Counted from the stretch's first letter, positions 23,480 through 36,526 are shown. The stretch: 64,000 bases of DNA from Orobanche coerulescens (GCA_033398695.1 CM065809.1:173528501-173592500), one strand, 5' to 3'. Notes: generated from the letters alone by a model not told the origin. Numbers and translations: made by a program.

Positions 23480-24689
23480 TTTTTATTTTTTTGGTAACGA
23501 AAGACTTTCATTCATTTAGATAACGTCGAACTCATAAAGAGGTATAATTTCTGGAGGAATAATTTCCCGAAAGATTTCACTCTCCACATTCTCACAAACT
23601 AGTCTAGACATCTTGTCTGCACAAAGATTTGCTCTACGGTTTATCCATCTTAGCTCCGCTTGCCAAGGTTTATGCAATAGTCTTTTACATTGCTCCACAC
23701 TCTCCTTTGTGTCACTATTTGCATTCCCTTCCTCATTCTCCACAACCATCTTGTAGAGTTGTAGTGAGTTAACTTCGATAACGATTTTCTAATAGCGGCA
23801 TTCCCAAACTAGTTGGAGTCCCAATCTCAACGCCTCCGCTTCCGCCGAATTCACTGAAGTAGGAACTAACTTCTTATTAACCAATGCCCTTGTTCATCTC
23901 TAAGAAGTCCCCCAACTGCTCATTCGCATCGATTTAGAGACATTCTTCCATCCACATTTAGTTTCACCCAACCTGTATCTGGTTTTCTCCATTTTGTTGA
24001 GGTTGTCGGGTTTATTTGTCCTTAAATTGTGCTCCATCTCCACACTAAGTTGCTTTACTTTGAAGATGATTTCCCCATGGTTGTCCGGTATCCCCCTGAA
24101 CACTACTGAATTTCTGGATTTCCATATAGTCCAGCATGCCGCAATAAAATTCCATGGCCATCCATTTCCGTCACTTCTAGTGTTTCGATCTGCCTGAATC
24201 GTACTCTTCTACAGCCAGTCTTCGTTCCTCATGTTGTCGAAAGCACCCCAATCCTCTGGTTTCACCAGTTTCCTCTATATTTACTGAGCCGCCGGACGGT
24301 GGCGGAGTGTATGTAAGGTCGATTCATTCTCGCACTCGCATTGAGGACACTTTGCAAAATCAGTAATATTCCAGTTTTTGCGTACAACATTCGTAGCCAA
24401 TCTCTCATGAGAAGCTAGCCGTAAGAAATGCTTGATCATGTTACTAAACTTTCTGTTCCAGATCCACTTCCAAGCTTTGGTGCTGCTTGCTTTGTCCCTT
24501 TCGGCATCGCGAAATGCCACAAATGCAGACTGACAAGTGAATTTACCACTGGCCGTTTTACTCCATGTAAGGACATCATCTCAGTCTGTGAGAGTTATCG
24601 ATGCCTGTTGTATGGCTTCTATAGCTGCTGGCGGAATATGGGGCTGCAATTGAGTCCAGAGCCAGTTTTCGTGCTGGTCTATAACATCC
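23480..24689 (-). pseudogene. LINE-2 3' half (zf-RVT and RNase H), inverted
   Basis: The minus strand reads from 24684 as DVIDQHENWLWTQLQ, then the zf-RVT region (24281-24520: KAWKWIWNRKFSNM, HERLATNVVRK, CPQCECENESTLHTLRH) and an RNase H domain with stops (23900-24103 and 23516-23749: ELRWINRRANLCADKMSRL). The 3' UTR ends in AATGAAAGTCTTTCGTTACC plus an A-rich tail near 23480. This is the missing second half of the fragment at 15683-16266, now on the opposite strand. Confidence 0.85.
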
Positions 24690-25711
24690 TGTTGGAAAAA
24701 TAGCTTAATTAATACCATAATTAATTATGGTAATTAATGACATTAAATGATATATTTGGATTCTACATTTTGTGTAGATTAATTTAATGTATTTACTTGT
24801 TCAACTTCATTAAGAAATGAATGAGTAATTAATGCACAAAGTTAAGCCATTTAATAGTTGGGAATGTGGTGTGGAATCCCATCCCACATTGGAAAAACAA
24901 GGAAAAGTTGAGCTATTTATAAAGGACTTTTCATCATAAAGGAGCAATCCAGTGCGCTCCATTATGGTGCACCTTAGTTGGCTTTAATTAATTTTTAAGG
25001 CTAAAATCCAAATCCTACGAGGAAGGTGCAAAGCACCTTCCGAGTCCGAGTCCGAGTCCGAGCACGTGCACGTTGCAAGTGTAGCAACGGACGCTTCGTA
25101 GGTGCACTTTGCACTTCGCTCGAATGCCTCAGAGCGAGGAGCTATGAGGAGCCTTTCATTTTGACAACTGAGGTAGTGGCTCGGATGACGTGGAGGGTGA
25201 CTTGGCTGACACGTGGCAGTGACATGTCAAATACATGATTTGGAGGCTGTGGAACATGAGTGGCGGTTCGCACGACCTAACCAGTGCAATGGTTCAGACC
25301 ATTCTATGCAATCTGAACTAGCACAATGGTTTGTCTCGCCTAAACCAATGCAACCCTTCCCACCAGACCACAAGGTGTCTGTCCAGCCTGAAAGTCATAC
25401 TGATTCGGACAGGGTGATTTATAGGCCATAAATAAGCCCCTGCAGATGATGATCATTCACACAGAATTAATCAAGATAATAATACACTCATACTAGCCTA
25501 GACTTCATACTACAAGTCCCGAGTATTCAGTAGTTCGCTCGGAATTCGATTCCTAGTACAAGGTATCGAGTTCATAGAAAACCGTTGTATCTTGAGGACG
25601 TTTGCCGTTGAGCCGTGTGTGTTGTGCGTGGCAATTTCATCTTACGGAGAGAGTACAACTCTTGCCTCGGTTTTGCATCATTCGTCATTTTCTACAGAAT
25701 CTACAACAACA
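24690..25711 (+). repeat. Element B 5' LTR
   Basis: Starts TGTTGGAAAAATAGC and ends ATCTACAACAACA. It contains three tandem GAGTCC hexamers near 25040 (the other LTRs have two). The TATA element seen in other copies is weakened here (GGCCATAAATAAG). Confidence 0.85.
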
Positions 25712-25738
25712 TTCGTAATAGGAAATTTTCTATAGAAG

Positions 25739-27072
25739 ATGGTGTTGTCAAGCAACAATATTCATGCTTGTGCCCATGCCGAGAAACCAGAGAAGTTTTT
25801 AGTTAATGATTTCAAACATTGGCAATCAAAAATGCTGTTCTACCTTACTACTCTCAACCTCTGTCGTTTTCTTTCTGAATCTCCTCCTGTTGTGGGGATG
25901 ATGAAACTGACACCCAGAAATGCACGGCATTGGATGTATGGCATCATAGCGACTTCTTATGTCGAAACTATATTTTGAATGGATTGGATGACACACTTTA
26001 CAGTGTTTATTCCACAATCAAAACGTCCAAAGAGTTGTGGGACTCATTGGAGACAAAATATAAAACAGAAGATGCCGGTTTGAAGAAGTTCATCGTGGGT
26101 CGTTTTCTCGACTTCAAGATGGCGGACAACAAAACTGTTCTTGAGCAAGTGCAGGAAATACAATTGATCCTGCACGATATTTTGGTAGAAGGAATGAGCC
26201 TGTCTGAATCCTTTCAAGTTGCTGCCATAATCGAGAAGTTGCCCCCAATGTGGAAGGATTTCAAAAACTACCTCAAGCGCAAGTGCAAGGAAATGGGCCT
26301 TGAAGATCTTATTGTGCGACTGAGGATCGAAGAAGACAATTGGAAGACCGATGTCAAGATGAACAAGTCATCTATGGAGGCAAAAGCAAATCTCGTCGAG
26401 TCAAGCCACAATAAAAAGCGAAAATTTAACGAGAAGAGCCAAGACTCGAAGAATCAAAAAAGATCAAAGGAGAATGCTACAACTGCGGTAAATTCGGGCA
26501 TATGGCGAAAAATTGCCGCAAAACCAAGGAAGGACAAGAAGAGAGATCAAGCAAATTATATGGAAAATAAGTATTTGCCCGTCGATTTGTCCAGTCTTGA
26601 TCTGTATACAGTTGTAGATGAAGTCAACATGGTCGGTATTCCAGTCGGATGGTGGGTGGACACCGGCACTACCAAACACATTTGTGCCGATAAAGCCATG
26701 TTCTACTCCTACGAGCCCATCACCGAGGAAAGAAAGTTGTACATGGGAAACTCTGCTGCCTCAAATGTTGTCGGAACTGGAGAGGTTATACCCAAGATGA
26801 CGTCGGGATTGAAAATGACGCTCAAGAATGTGCTACATGTTTCGGACATCCGTAAAAATCTTGTGTCTGGCTCAATATTGAGCAAAGCCGGATTTAGGCT
26901 AGTGTTTGAAGCAGATAAAGTTGTCATAACCAAGAATGGTCACTTTATCGGAAAAGGCTACATAGATAACGGCCTTTTCAAACTTAATGCTATCAATGTA
27001 CGTGGTAATAATGAAATAAATGATAAAGTTGTTTATTTGGTTGAGTCTCTAATTTATGGCATGATAGATTAG
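25739..27072 (+). pseudogene. Element B gag and protease
   Basis: Gag start at 25739; the frame shifts near 25896 at the same G run as in A, and the main block runs 25930-27072. Protease [12 protein letters not shown] is intact. In the zinc-knuckle region a -1 near 26456 and a +1 near 26522 put about 20 codons out of frame, so the CCHC residues are lost although their coding DNA is still present in another phase. The block ends with the same frameshift before pre-integrase as A. Confidence 0.9.
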
Positions 27073-27119
27073 AACATGCAAATCTAAATATACTACGTCG
27101 TTTAGTAAATTTAGATTTA

Positions 27120-28591
27120 TTGCCAAAAATGACTTTCGATCGACACAAAAGATGTGAAATCTATGTTGAAGCGAAAATGGCAAAATCTCATTTTCATTCA
27201 GTGGAAAGATCGACAAAACCTCTTGAATTAATTCACATCGATCTATGCAATTTAAAACTTGTGCAAATAAGAGGTGAAAAGAATTATTTTAAAACTTTTA
27301 TAGATGATTGCACAAGATTTTGTTATGTGTATCTTTTGAGAAGCAAAGACGAAACATTCGAGGCTTTCAAAACATACAAAACAGAAGTTGAAAATCAACT
27401 CAACACCAAAATCAAAATGATTCGAAGTGATCGAGGTGGTGAATATGTTTCACATTTTGAAGAATATTGTCGTGAAAATGGCATTATTCACCAAACGGCT
27501 GCACCTTATGCACCCCAATCGAATGGTGTTGCAGAACGAAAGAATAGAACAGTGAAGGAAATGATGAATGCTATGTTGATAAGCTCGGGCCTATCACTTA
27601 ACATGTGGGGAGAAGCTATTCTTTCGGCTAATAAAATTTTGAATAAATTACCCAAAAGAAGCAAGATAAAACTCCATATGAATTATGGAAAGGAAGGAAG
27701 TCGTCCTATAAATACTTAAAATTGTGAGGGTGCTTAGCAAAAGTTGAAGTACCAAAACCCAAGCAAATAAAAACAGGACCAAAAATGGCTGATTGAATTT
27801 TCATACGATATGCAAATAATAGTAGTGCATACCGATTTTTGGTACCCAAATCTGAAGTACCCGATATAAATGAGGGAATGATCATAGAATGAAGAAATGC
27901 CATATTTTTTGAAACTATATCCCCTAAGAAAAAAAAGAATGAAATAAGTTCGAAAAAGAGGACTTATGATGAAATCTCGCCAAATAATAATGGACCAACA
28001 CCACAACCAAGGCGAGGAAAAAGAATAAAAGCTGCAAAAACCTTTGGTCCGGATTTTATAGTCTACTCTTTAGAAAACGAACAGAAGACAATCAAAGAAG
28101 CATTGTCTGGTTCCGATGCCGATCTATGGCAAGAAGCGATTAATAGTGAAATCGAGTCAATCTTGTACAATCACACTTGGCATATTGTTGATCTTCCTCC
28201 GGGAAATAAACCTTTGGGTTGCAAGTGGATTCTCAAGAATAAATACAAATGCGATAAATCTATTGACAAATACAAAGCACGTTTGGTAGCTAAAGGATAC
28301 AAACAAAAGGAAGGGTATGATTACTTTGATACATACTCACCAGTTACTCGAATTACATCCATTATAATGCTACTTGCAATAGCGGCATTATACAATCTTG
28401 AGATACACCAAATGGATGTAAAACGGCCTTTCTAAATGGAGATTTAGAAGATGAAATTTATATGGAACAACCTGAAGGGTTCGTGGTTCCCGACCAAGAA
28501 AACAAAGTTTATAAACTTGTCAAGTCTTTATATGGACTTAAGCAAGCACCCAAACAATGGCATGAGAAATTTGACCAAGTAATGATGTCAA
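27120..28591 (+). pseudogene. Element B integrase and 5' part of RT
   Basis: Integrase (27120-27719) has [16 protein letters not shown] and [11 protein letters not shown], so all three catalytic acidic residues are present, then a frameshift near 27655. The hinge is decayed. RT resumes at 28103-28435 ([22 protein letters not shown]), shifts by one base near 28426 (loss of A before CGGCC) and continues at 28462-28591 ([17 protein letters not shown]) up to the insertion of C. The YVDD half of RT lies at 41.6 kb. Confidence 0.9.
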
Positions 28592-30074
28592 TGTTGGGTT
28601 TTCTATGCATCGAATACAAAATAATCGGAGTAAAAACGCAGCGGAATAATAAATGTGAAAACCCAATTTAGGATCTCATGCAGTTATTTAATTATTTAAT
28701 TAAAGAGCTAATCGAATTACCTTAATCCGATTGAACAATTCTAGATCCGGACTAGAAGCAGATGAATATCTCCTTCATCTTTTGGTGATCCACACACGAA
28801 CAATTCTACAAGCCGGATTGCTAGATCCTTACGAATAATATTGATAAATAGTACAACACAAATTCCTTACTAGAAGTATTGTACTATTGATCAAGATCAA
28901 CTAAGGGAAGAGGATTAGATGACCGACTCCGTTCTCCTAGATGGCTGATTTTCTCTTGCTCTTGAAGCGGGGCGATTTTTTTAGGTTTTTTTCTTATAAC
29001 AACTCCTTGTCCAAGACCTTATATTTATACTAAGTAAACCCTAGAGTCAAACTATAGTATTTGCTTAGTTGCCCCTCAACTTATTAAATAATACAATATA
29101 TATACTATCTAATATTATATATTACTTATTGTTTAATCTCCTTATAAATATAATATCCAATATTATATTTATTATTCCCAATTGATATTTATTCCTACTT
29201 GTCTATAATTGCCGTACGTGTGACCCAAAAGGCTTATATTAAGTTGGCAATTATTTAATACCTTATTAAATATTAAATCATAAGCGGCCTCTAGCAAGAC
29301 ATTATGATTACTCAAATAATATAAGTTAATAGTCCATTAAACCTTTTAACATGTCAAATCCCTTTGTCACGCGATATCATATTTGAACTAAGTCATGGAG
29401 TCTGTCATACTTATTTATGTTCAAATGCTTTCTCGATCTTAAGTAGGCTGATTGAATCAAATGACTCTTCATTTGAGCATGTCCATGCATTTCCTTCAGT
29501 CCTACTTATCGAGGGGCCTAACAGATATCTCACTCACTAAAGAGAAGAACAAATCCCCATCTTGATTATTCATTGCCCTCTACATGACTCCCACTAATCC
29601 TGATCGCTAACCTTCATGATCACCATATTTCAGATGACATTGGATTACGTCAAGGCATAGCAGTTATCATGTTGGACTCTATGATAATCTCAGGTTCAAG
29701 GATTTATTGACATACTATTATATTGAGATTCACTTATGACATTTCCATGCAGTGATCTCAATGCGGGTCTGTCCAGTATTAGTTCTCCAACCAATACCCA
29801 TAAGATTAATCCGTACCATACACATAATCATCCGATGATTATCAATCAAACTTATACTAGTATATTAATCACTTGAGTCTCTACTCAACACAATTGTACT
29901 AGGGACATTTGAATAATCTTATTATTCGTGAAAACTATTATTCGATTATTATAATATTAAAACATGCACACATTATAATAATCAATGAGAAATAAATGAT
30001 ATCAAATAACTTTATTTAAATGTGACAATTACAAATCTAGGCACATCGAATGTCTTAGGGCACTATTCCCAACA
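28592..30074 (-). repeat. Element C 3' LTR
   Basis: Left edge TGTTGGGTTTTCTATGC, right edge CACTATTCCCAACA. It aligns with 40042-41536 along its length, with small substitutions and a few short indels. Confidence 0.85.
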
Positions 30075-30088
30075 ATCTCCGACTTACA

Positions 30089-32668
30089 CTAGGACCATTC
30101 ATTCATGACTTTTAGTTCTATCGCTCTAGCATGCTCAACATGCTTTCCTTGTGAGAGAGGCTTGGTAAGTGGATCTGCAACATTCTCTTCCGTTGCTACT
30201 TTGCATATTGTAATATCTCCTCGTCTGACGATCTCTCTGACTAAGTGATATTTTCTGAGTATATGTTTAGAATTATGATGGGACCTAGGCTCTTTAGCTT
30301 GTGCAATAGCACCATTATTGTCACAATAAAGGCTTATGGGACCTTGGATGGTCGGCACCACTCCTAGTTTGGTAACGAACTTCTTGATCCATACGGCTTT
30401 CTTAGCTGCATCCGATGCTGCTAGGTACTCAGCTTCTGTAACAGAATCAGCAACCGTGCTTTGCTTGGAACTCTTCCAACTCACAGCACCTCCATGCAAT
30501 ACAAACACATAACCAGTTTGCGATTTGAAATCGTCTTTGTTGGTTTCGAAACTTGCATCAGTGTAACCTCTTACAGCTAGCTCGTTTCCCAACCCTCCAT
30601 AAACTAGGAAATCATCCTTAGTTCTTCTCAAGTACTTTAGGATGGTTTTCACTGTTATCCAGTGACTTTCACCTGGATTCGATTGGTATCGACTTGTCAT
30701 GCTAAGGGCAAACGATACATCTGGTCGAGTACAAATCATGGCATACATGATCGATCCGATAGCCGAAGCGTATGGTATCTTGCTCATGCGGGCTCGCTCA
30801 TTAGAAGTCATATGACTCTGAGTCTCACTTAGATGAATGCCATGTGACATTGGTAAGAGTCCTCTCTTGGAGTCTTGCATATTGAACCTCTTCAATATTT
30901 TATTAATGTAGGTACATTGACTCTGACCAATCAATCTCTTTGATCTATCTCTATAGATCTTTATCCCAAGAATGTAAGCAGTTTCTCCTAAGTCTTTCAT
31001 TGAGAAACAACTTCCCAACCAAGTCTTGACTGTCTGCAATGTGGGAATATCATTTTCAATGAGTAATATGTCATCTACATATTAGACTAAGAAGATAACT
31101 ATGCTCCCACTAATCTTCTTGTAAACACATGGTTCATCTTCATTTTGAATGAACCCAAACTCTTTGACAGTTTCATCAAAACGAAGATTCCAGCTTCGAG
31201 AAGCCTGCTTCAACCCATAAATGGATTCTTGAAGCTTGTAAACCTTTTTAGAATTTTTTGGATGAACAAAACCTTCAAGTTATGTCATGTACACATCCTC
31301 AAGTAAGTTTCCATTAAGGAATGCTGTTTTGACATCCATTTGCCATATTTTATAATCATAGTATGCGGCAATGGCAAATAAAATTCTAACTGATTTAAGA
31401 ATGACTACTGCGAAAAGGTCTCATCATAGTCAACACCATGAATCTGTCTATAACCTTTTGACACTAGTCTAGCTTTATAGGCTTGCAGATTATCATCCAT
31501 ATCTTTCTTCTTTTTATAGACCCATTTGCACCCAATGGTTTTAACACCGTCAGGTGGATCTATCAAGTTTCAAACTTGATTGGCATACATGGACTACATC
31601 TCTGGCTTCATGGCTTCTAGCCATTCCTCGGACTCTGGTCCTGAATCAGCTTTTGTATAGATACTAGGCTCATCATCTATGAGCGATGCGTCATCATCCT
31701 CTGTTACGAGATAACCATATCTCTCAGGTTCATGTCGCACCCTATCAGATCTGCGAGGGACTTGTGTGCTTTGAAAGGGTTCTTAAATTGATTGTTGAGC
31801 CTGTTCGATTTCCATTGGTGAAGCAATGTCTTCTTATGGTTCTCGAGTTTCCTCGAGAATTACTCTTCTCCTACTGTCTCTTTTGGAAATAAATTCCCTT
31901 TCTAAGAATAGAGCAACAAACACTTTGTTCTCTGCGGGCTTATAAAAGTAATATCCTTTAGTTTCCTTATGATGCCCCACAAATAAACATCTTTCAGACC
32001 TGGCTGCCAGTTTGTCAAACATTTGGCACCTTACGAACGCTTCGCAACCCCAGATCTTTAGAAAAAACAAGTTTGGTCTCTTACCAGTCCATTTCTCAAA
32101 TGGTGTCTTTTCGACTGCTTTAGATGGAACGCGGTTAAGGGTGAATGCTACTGTTTCTAAGGCGTGGCCCCAAAATGATAATAGAAGCTCTGTTCGACTC
32201 ATCATGGATCGAACCATATCTAATAAAGTTCGATCCCTCCTCTCGGACACTCCGTTATGCTGAGGTGTTCCGGGAGGAGTAAGTTGTGAAACAATTCCAC
32301 AACTCCTAAGATGATCATCAAATTCTTGGCTCAAGTATTCCCCACCTCGATCCGATCGAAGGGCTTTAATTGTCTTGACAAGTTGATTCTGTACTTCATT
32401 TTGGAATATTTTGAACATTTCAAAAGATTCATGTTTATACTTCATAAGATAAACATATCCATATCGGCTAAAATCATCGGTGAATGTAATGAAGTATTGG
32501 TATCTGCCTCTGACATGAGTGCTAAGAGGTCCACATACATCAATATGTATTAGGCCTAATAGATTACTAGCCCTTTCTACATGACCGGTGAAAGGATTCT
32601 TCGTCATCTTGCCTAATAAAAAAGATTCGCATGTCCCATATGATTCATAGTCAAAAGAGTCTAAAAGT
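30089..32668 (-). pseudogene. Element C integrase, RT and RNase H
   Basis: Integrase 31834-32668: [18 protein letters not shown] and NGVSERRDRTL give D, D and E, followed by FEKWTGKRPNLFFLKIWGC. RT between about 31830 and 31070 is recognisable (KARLVSKGYRQIHGVDYDET) but has many stops, one (31082-31084) just before the YVDD codons at 31070-31081. RNase H 30089-31039 is one clean frame: RGYTDASF, TEAEYLAASDA, YCDNNGAIA, HHNSKHI. The uneven decay leaves RNase H intact next to a ruined RT. Confidence 0.9.
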
Positions 32669-32673
32669 CCATC

Positions 32674-33826
32674 TGTTGTGTCAAGAATTAACACTCTCCG
32701 ACCGGCGATCGCCTCGGAGATTGGGCGATCGAGTCATCGGCGGCAAAGCGAGCTGAGCCAGCGACCAGGCGGCCGAGCCTTTACCCAGCGGACAAGCTAA
32801 ATCGGCCAACTGAAGGTCCCAGGACAAGTCCCGGTGCCGAGCGATCGACCTCAGATACGATCGTCACTCGGTACTCGGCGACCGACCCTTGGTGACCGAC
32901 CAATGCCGACCCTCGACAACTAGCCGATGGCGACCTCTGATGACCAGCTAGAGACGACCGCCTCATGTCGATCAGGGCCGATGGCCATCCAATCGGCAAA
33001 GGACGAGCCTCAAGACTGGCACCACGTGCAAGATACGAGACAAGATCCGCATATCACGGATCGTTGACCACAGCCTGGCAGAATCTTTCCACCAGCCGAC
33101 AAGCCGCCGAAAGCTGTCAGTAGGGCCGCATGTGACAGTAAGTCCGCCGAAAGCTGTCAGTAGGGCCGCATGTGACAGTGACTCCGGACGCGTGCTGGCT
33201 CCTCATTGGACCTCCCAGCTGGCGCCTGCCTCTTCCTTGGACTTTAGCCCGACAGCCCGGGTGATCGCCCCATTATAATATTGGCCGACAGACGATCGCC
33301 CCATTATTATAATGGCCGGAAGGCGATCGCCCACCAAAGGACAAGACCCGGCTGCCACTATAAATACACGGCTCCCTACATTTGTCCAAAGGGACCGAGA
33401 TTTTGGCTCACAAATTACTCTCTGCATTATCGCGACTTCAACTTCCTTCGGATTTCACGCAATACAGAAGCAAAATACCCAGCACTTGGCTATCTCCAAA
33501 TCTTGGCAACAGCTATCATTCGGTCCTACTTCTCCCGGCCTCTCTCATCGAGCAGACTATCAGCAGGGACGAAGAACACCGAGCTTCGCTCAAGAGCCGG
33601 ATTAACAGAGTCTTTTTACACTCATTGTATTTAGATTTCTCTCATTAATACTTGTACCCACGAATATTTGTATTAATAACATCTCGCGAGAGCATCCAAG
33701 CCCAAGCCTAACAAACCCGGCAAATCTTGTATTATTTATCTTCTCTCGGAAGTGCTCCCGCAATTGTTGTTTGTTGTCCGTCTTCCAGCAGTATTAATCT
33801 TCGGATAAATATTTTGGGCAACAACA
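32674..33826 (+). repeat. Element D 5' LTR
   Basis: 1153 bp, rich in GCGATCG phrases. TATA element CTATAAATACA at 33358-33368. Includes a short direct repeat (GCCGAAAGCTGTCAGTAGGG, twice, about 33108-33165). Confidence 0.9.
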
Positions 33827-33853
33827 ATTGGCGCTAGAAGGAGGGCAGGCGCC

Positions 33854-34528
33854 ATGAAGACGATCGCCAAGCCAAGCGAGCCGCTCGCGATCGACATAGA
33901 GCTCGCCCCCGTGCAGCACAAGATCGCTCCCCCGCAAACACCCTTGTACGAGGGGCGATCGGACCCCGAAGTGCACCTGAGCAAGTTCAACATCTACATG
34001 ACCGGGTGTGGGGCATCTGACGCGACCAGGTGCCGAATATTCCCTATGACGCTGGACGACCTCGCCCACCGGTGGTACACCTCATTGCCACCTCGGTCCA
34101 TTGGCTCCTTTAACGAGCTGGCGAACGTCTTCACAAGGTACTTCGCCGCCAAGGTCGCTCGACCGGAAGGTCCCCATCGCATGCTGCGAATCAAGCAAGG
34201 GAGAGAAGAATCCGACTCGAACTACATCGACCGGGTAGACGAGATCATCCTCAACGGCGAGCCCGTAAGCGATGAGATCGCCCTCCACGTGGTCCTAGCA
34301 GGATTCCATGGTCTTTTGCCTATGTTCAGGCATCTTACGAAGGACCAGCCCACGACCTACGCGGTCTTCCGAGCTAAAGCCGCAGATTTCCTGGCCAGGC
34401 AAAGGCTTCTTCTTAGCCTAGGAGTAGAGCGATCGGCGCCCGAGCGACGACCTCCAGTATCCCAGCCCGGTCGCTACTATCCAGCAGAGCCGGAGGACTC
34501 GCTCACCGCCTATAGTCCACCATTTTAA
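33854..34528 (+). CDS. Element D truncated gag
   Basis: 224 residues, continuous, starting 27 nt after the LTR. It corresponds to about residue 225 onward of the E gag: ELAPVQHKIAPPQTPLYEGR, HRWYTSLPPRSIGSFNELA, RPEGPHRMLRIKQG and FRAKAADFLARQRLL. This is the retrotransposon capsid domain of Tat-like gypsy elements. The N-terminal extension and the C-terminal zinc-binding stretch seen in E are missing. An intact frame in an element without other genes may mean selection for particle assembly or simply youth. Confidence 0.85.
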   Translation: MKTIAKPSEPLAIDIELAPVQHKIAPPQTPLYEGRSDPEVHLSKFNIYMTGCGASDATRCRIFPMTLDDLAHRWYTSLPPRSIGSFNELANVFTRYFAAKVARPEGPHRMLRIKQGREESDSNYIDRVDEIILNGEPVSDEIALHVVLAGFHGLLPMFRHLTKDQPTTYAVFRAKAADFLARQRLLLSLGVERSAPERRPPVSQPGRYYPAEPEDSLTAYSPPF

Positions 34529-34701
34529 ATGAGGGACTAACTCCCGCCCGATCGCCGATATCGACCTACGAATAAAGCGATCGGCTGCCGAGCGACGATC
34601 ACTAGTCTTCCAGCCCGATCGCCGATCATCACGCTACATCATCAGCACCCGGAGGACACGATCGCCATCTACAGTCCAGCATTTAACGTGAGGGACTAAG
34701 G
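34420..34701 (+). repeat. Tandem duplication at the D gag 3' end
   Basis: Two ~130-150-bp units, each with GAGCGACGA, then CCAGCCCG(G/A)TCGC, a CGGAGGAC block and a TGAGGGACTAA end (34541-34551 and 34690-34700). The first unit includes the end of the gag frame. Confidence 0.65.
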
Positions 34702-35366
34702 CTCGCGATCGCCTCCACCGCACATCATAAAGCCATGGTCCTGGCAGCCGATGGAACCGGCTGCTTCGGCCATGCAAGGTCCCTTTCGGCCGAGATCGCC
34801 CGCCCTTCGTTTAAATACGAGGCCGGCGTAGTCTGAGGGCTCTCCAAAATTAATCAGTGGACACGTGCCACTACCCCCGTCTCAACGTACACCGTCGAGG
34901 TTCGTCATCTCCATGGCGGGCCAAGGTGGAAGCAGAGCTAAACAAGCCGCGGGCATGGAGTTGATTCATCCGACGCTGCCCCGCGCAAGGACTCCTCTAG
35001 ACCGAGACCGCACGCCCTTCGTTTAAATACGAGGCGGCGCGCCTATGAGAGGACCCTCATAATAAAGTGAGTCACGAGACACTCAATGTCTTCGCGCACC
35101 AAGACACGGTCATGGAGTCGGTCCATCGAATTCCGCGACTGTGCACGATTCCTCAAACAAAGTGAAACCACCAAGTTTCCGAGGGGGATCGGCCAATGTT
35201 GTTTTTTGCAGGTACAAGACCGAAAGATATCTAGCCAATCGACCATGATAGCCCAAGTCCGAACTAAGTCAGCTCAGCAAAGATCGCCCGTCCTCATCCT
35301 TACACGATCGCCAGCAAGAACCACCTCGCCCCATGTCTTCAACATAGGAGCAAGCTGGGGGGCAAT
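34702..35366 (+). other. Element D noncoding internal region
   Basis: Between gag and the polypurine tract. It holds two copies of CCCTTCGTTTAAATACGAGG (about 34803 and 35015), a motif shared with the equivalent region of E (58829 and 59094). No ORF with a domain. Confidence 0.6.
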
Positions 35367-36526
35367 TGTTGTGTCAAGAATTAACACTCTCCGACCGGCG
35401 ATCGCCTCGGAGATCGGGCGATCGAGTCACTGCCGAGCAGCAAGGCAGAACTGCCAACCAGCGACTAGGCGGCCGAGCCTTTACCCAGCGGACAAGATAA
35501 ATCGGCCAACCGAAGGTCCCAGGACAAGTCCCGGTGCCGAGCGATCGACCTCAGATACGATCGTCACTCGGTACTCGGCGACCGACCCTTGGTGACCGAC
35601 TAATGCCGACCCTCGACAACTAGCCGATGGCGACCTCTGATGACCAGCTAGAGACGACCGCCTCATGTCGATCAGGGCCGATGGCCATCCAATCGGCAAA
35701 GGCCGAGCCTCAAGACTGGCACCACGTGCAAGATCCGAGACAAGATCTGCATATCACGGATCGTTGACCACAGCCTGGCAGAAACTTTCCACCAGCCGAC
35801 AAGCCGCCGAAAGTTGTCAGTAGGGCCGCATGTGACAGTAAGTCCGCCGAAAGCTGTCAGTAGGGCCGCATGTGACAGTGACTCCGGACGCGTGCTGGCT
35901 CCTCATTGGACCGCCCAGCTGGCGCCTGCCTCTTCCTTGGACTTTAGCCCGACAGCCCGGGTGATCGCCCCATTATAATATTGGCCGGCGGATGATCGCC
36001 CCATTATTATAATGGCCGGAAGGCGATCGCCCACCAAAGGACAAGACCCGGCTGCCACTATAAATACACGGCTCCCTACACTTGTCCAAAGGGACTGAGA
36101 TTTTGGCTCACAAAACACTCTCTGCATTATCGCGACTTCAACTTCCTTCAGATTTCACGCAATACAGAAGCAAAATACCCAGCACTTGGCTATCTCCAAC
36201 TCTTGGCAACAGCTATCATTCGGTCCTACTTCTCCCGGCCTCTCTCATCGAGCAGACTATCGGCAGGGACGAAGAACACCGAGCTTCGCTCAAGAGCCGG
36301 ATTAACAGAGTCTTTTTACACTCATTGTATTTAGATTTCTCTCATTAATACTTGTATCCACGAATATTTGTATTAATAACATCTCGCGAGAGCATTCATG
36401 CCCGGGCCTAACAAACCCGGCAAATCTTGTATTATTTATCTTCTCTCGGAAGTGCTCCCGCAATTGTTGTTTGTTGTCCGTATTCCAGTAGTATTAATCT
36501 TCGGATAAATATTTTGGGCAACAACA
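35367..36526 (+). repeat. Element D 3' LTR
   Basis: 1160 bp, near-identical to 32674-33826. TATA element at about 36058-36068. Confidence 0.9.

Larger units (their letters stand above)
32674..36526 (+). mobile_element. Gag-only gypsy element D (TR-GAG type), nested in C
   Basis: A 3.85-kb element with LTRs 32674-33826 and 35367-36526, both starting TGTTGTGTCAAG and ending TTGGGCAACAACA, and the TSD CCATC (32669-32673 and 36527-36531). The primer site region is ATTGGCGCTAGAAG, and the polypurine tract AGCTGGGGGGCAAT lies before the 3' LTR. The only coding sequence is a shortened gag. No protease, RT, RNase H or integrase is present, so it must move in trans. LTRs are very similar, so it is the youngest insertion of the B-C-D nest. 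Related to E. Confidence 0.9.

Noticed and set aside
33281..33648. Multiple ORFs in the D LTRs (also 36082-36348)
   Set aside because: They lie within LTR sequence, are duplicated with it and show no domain.
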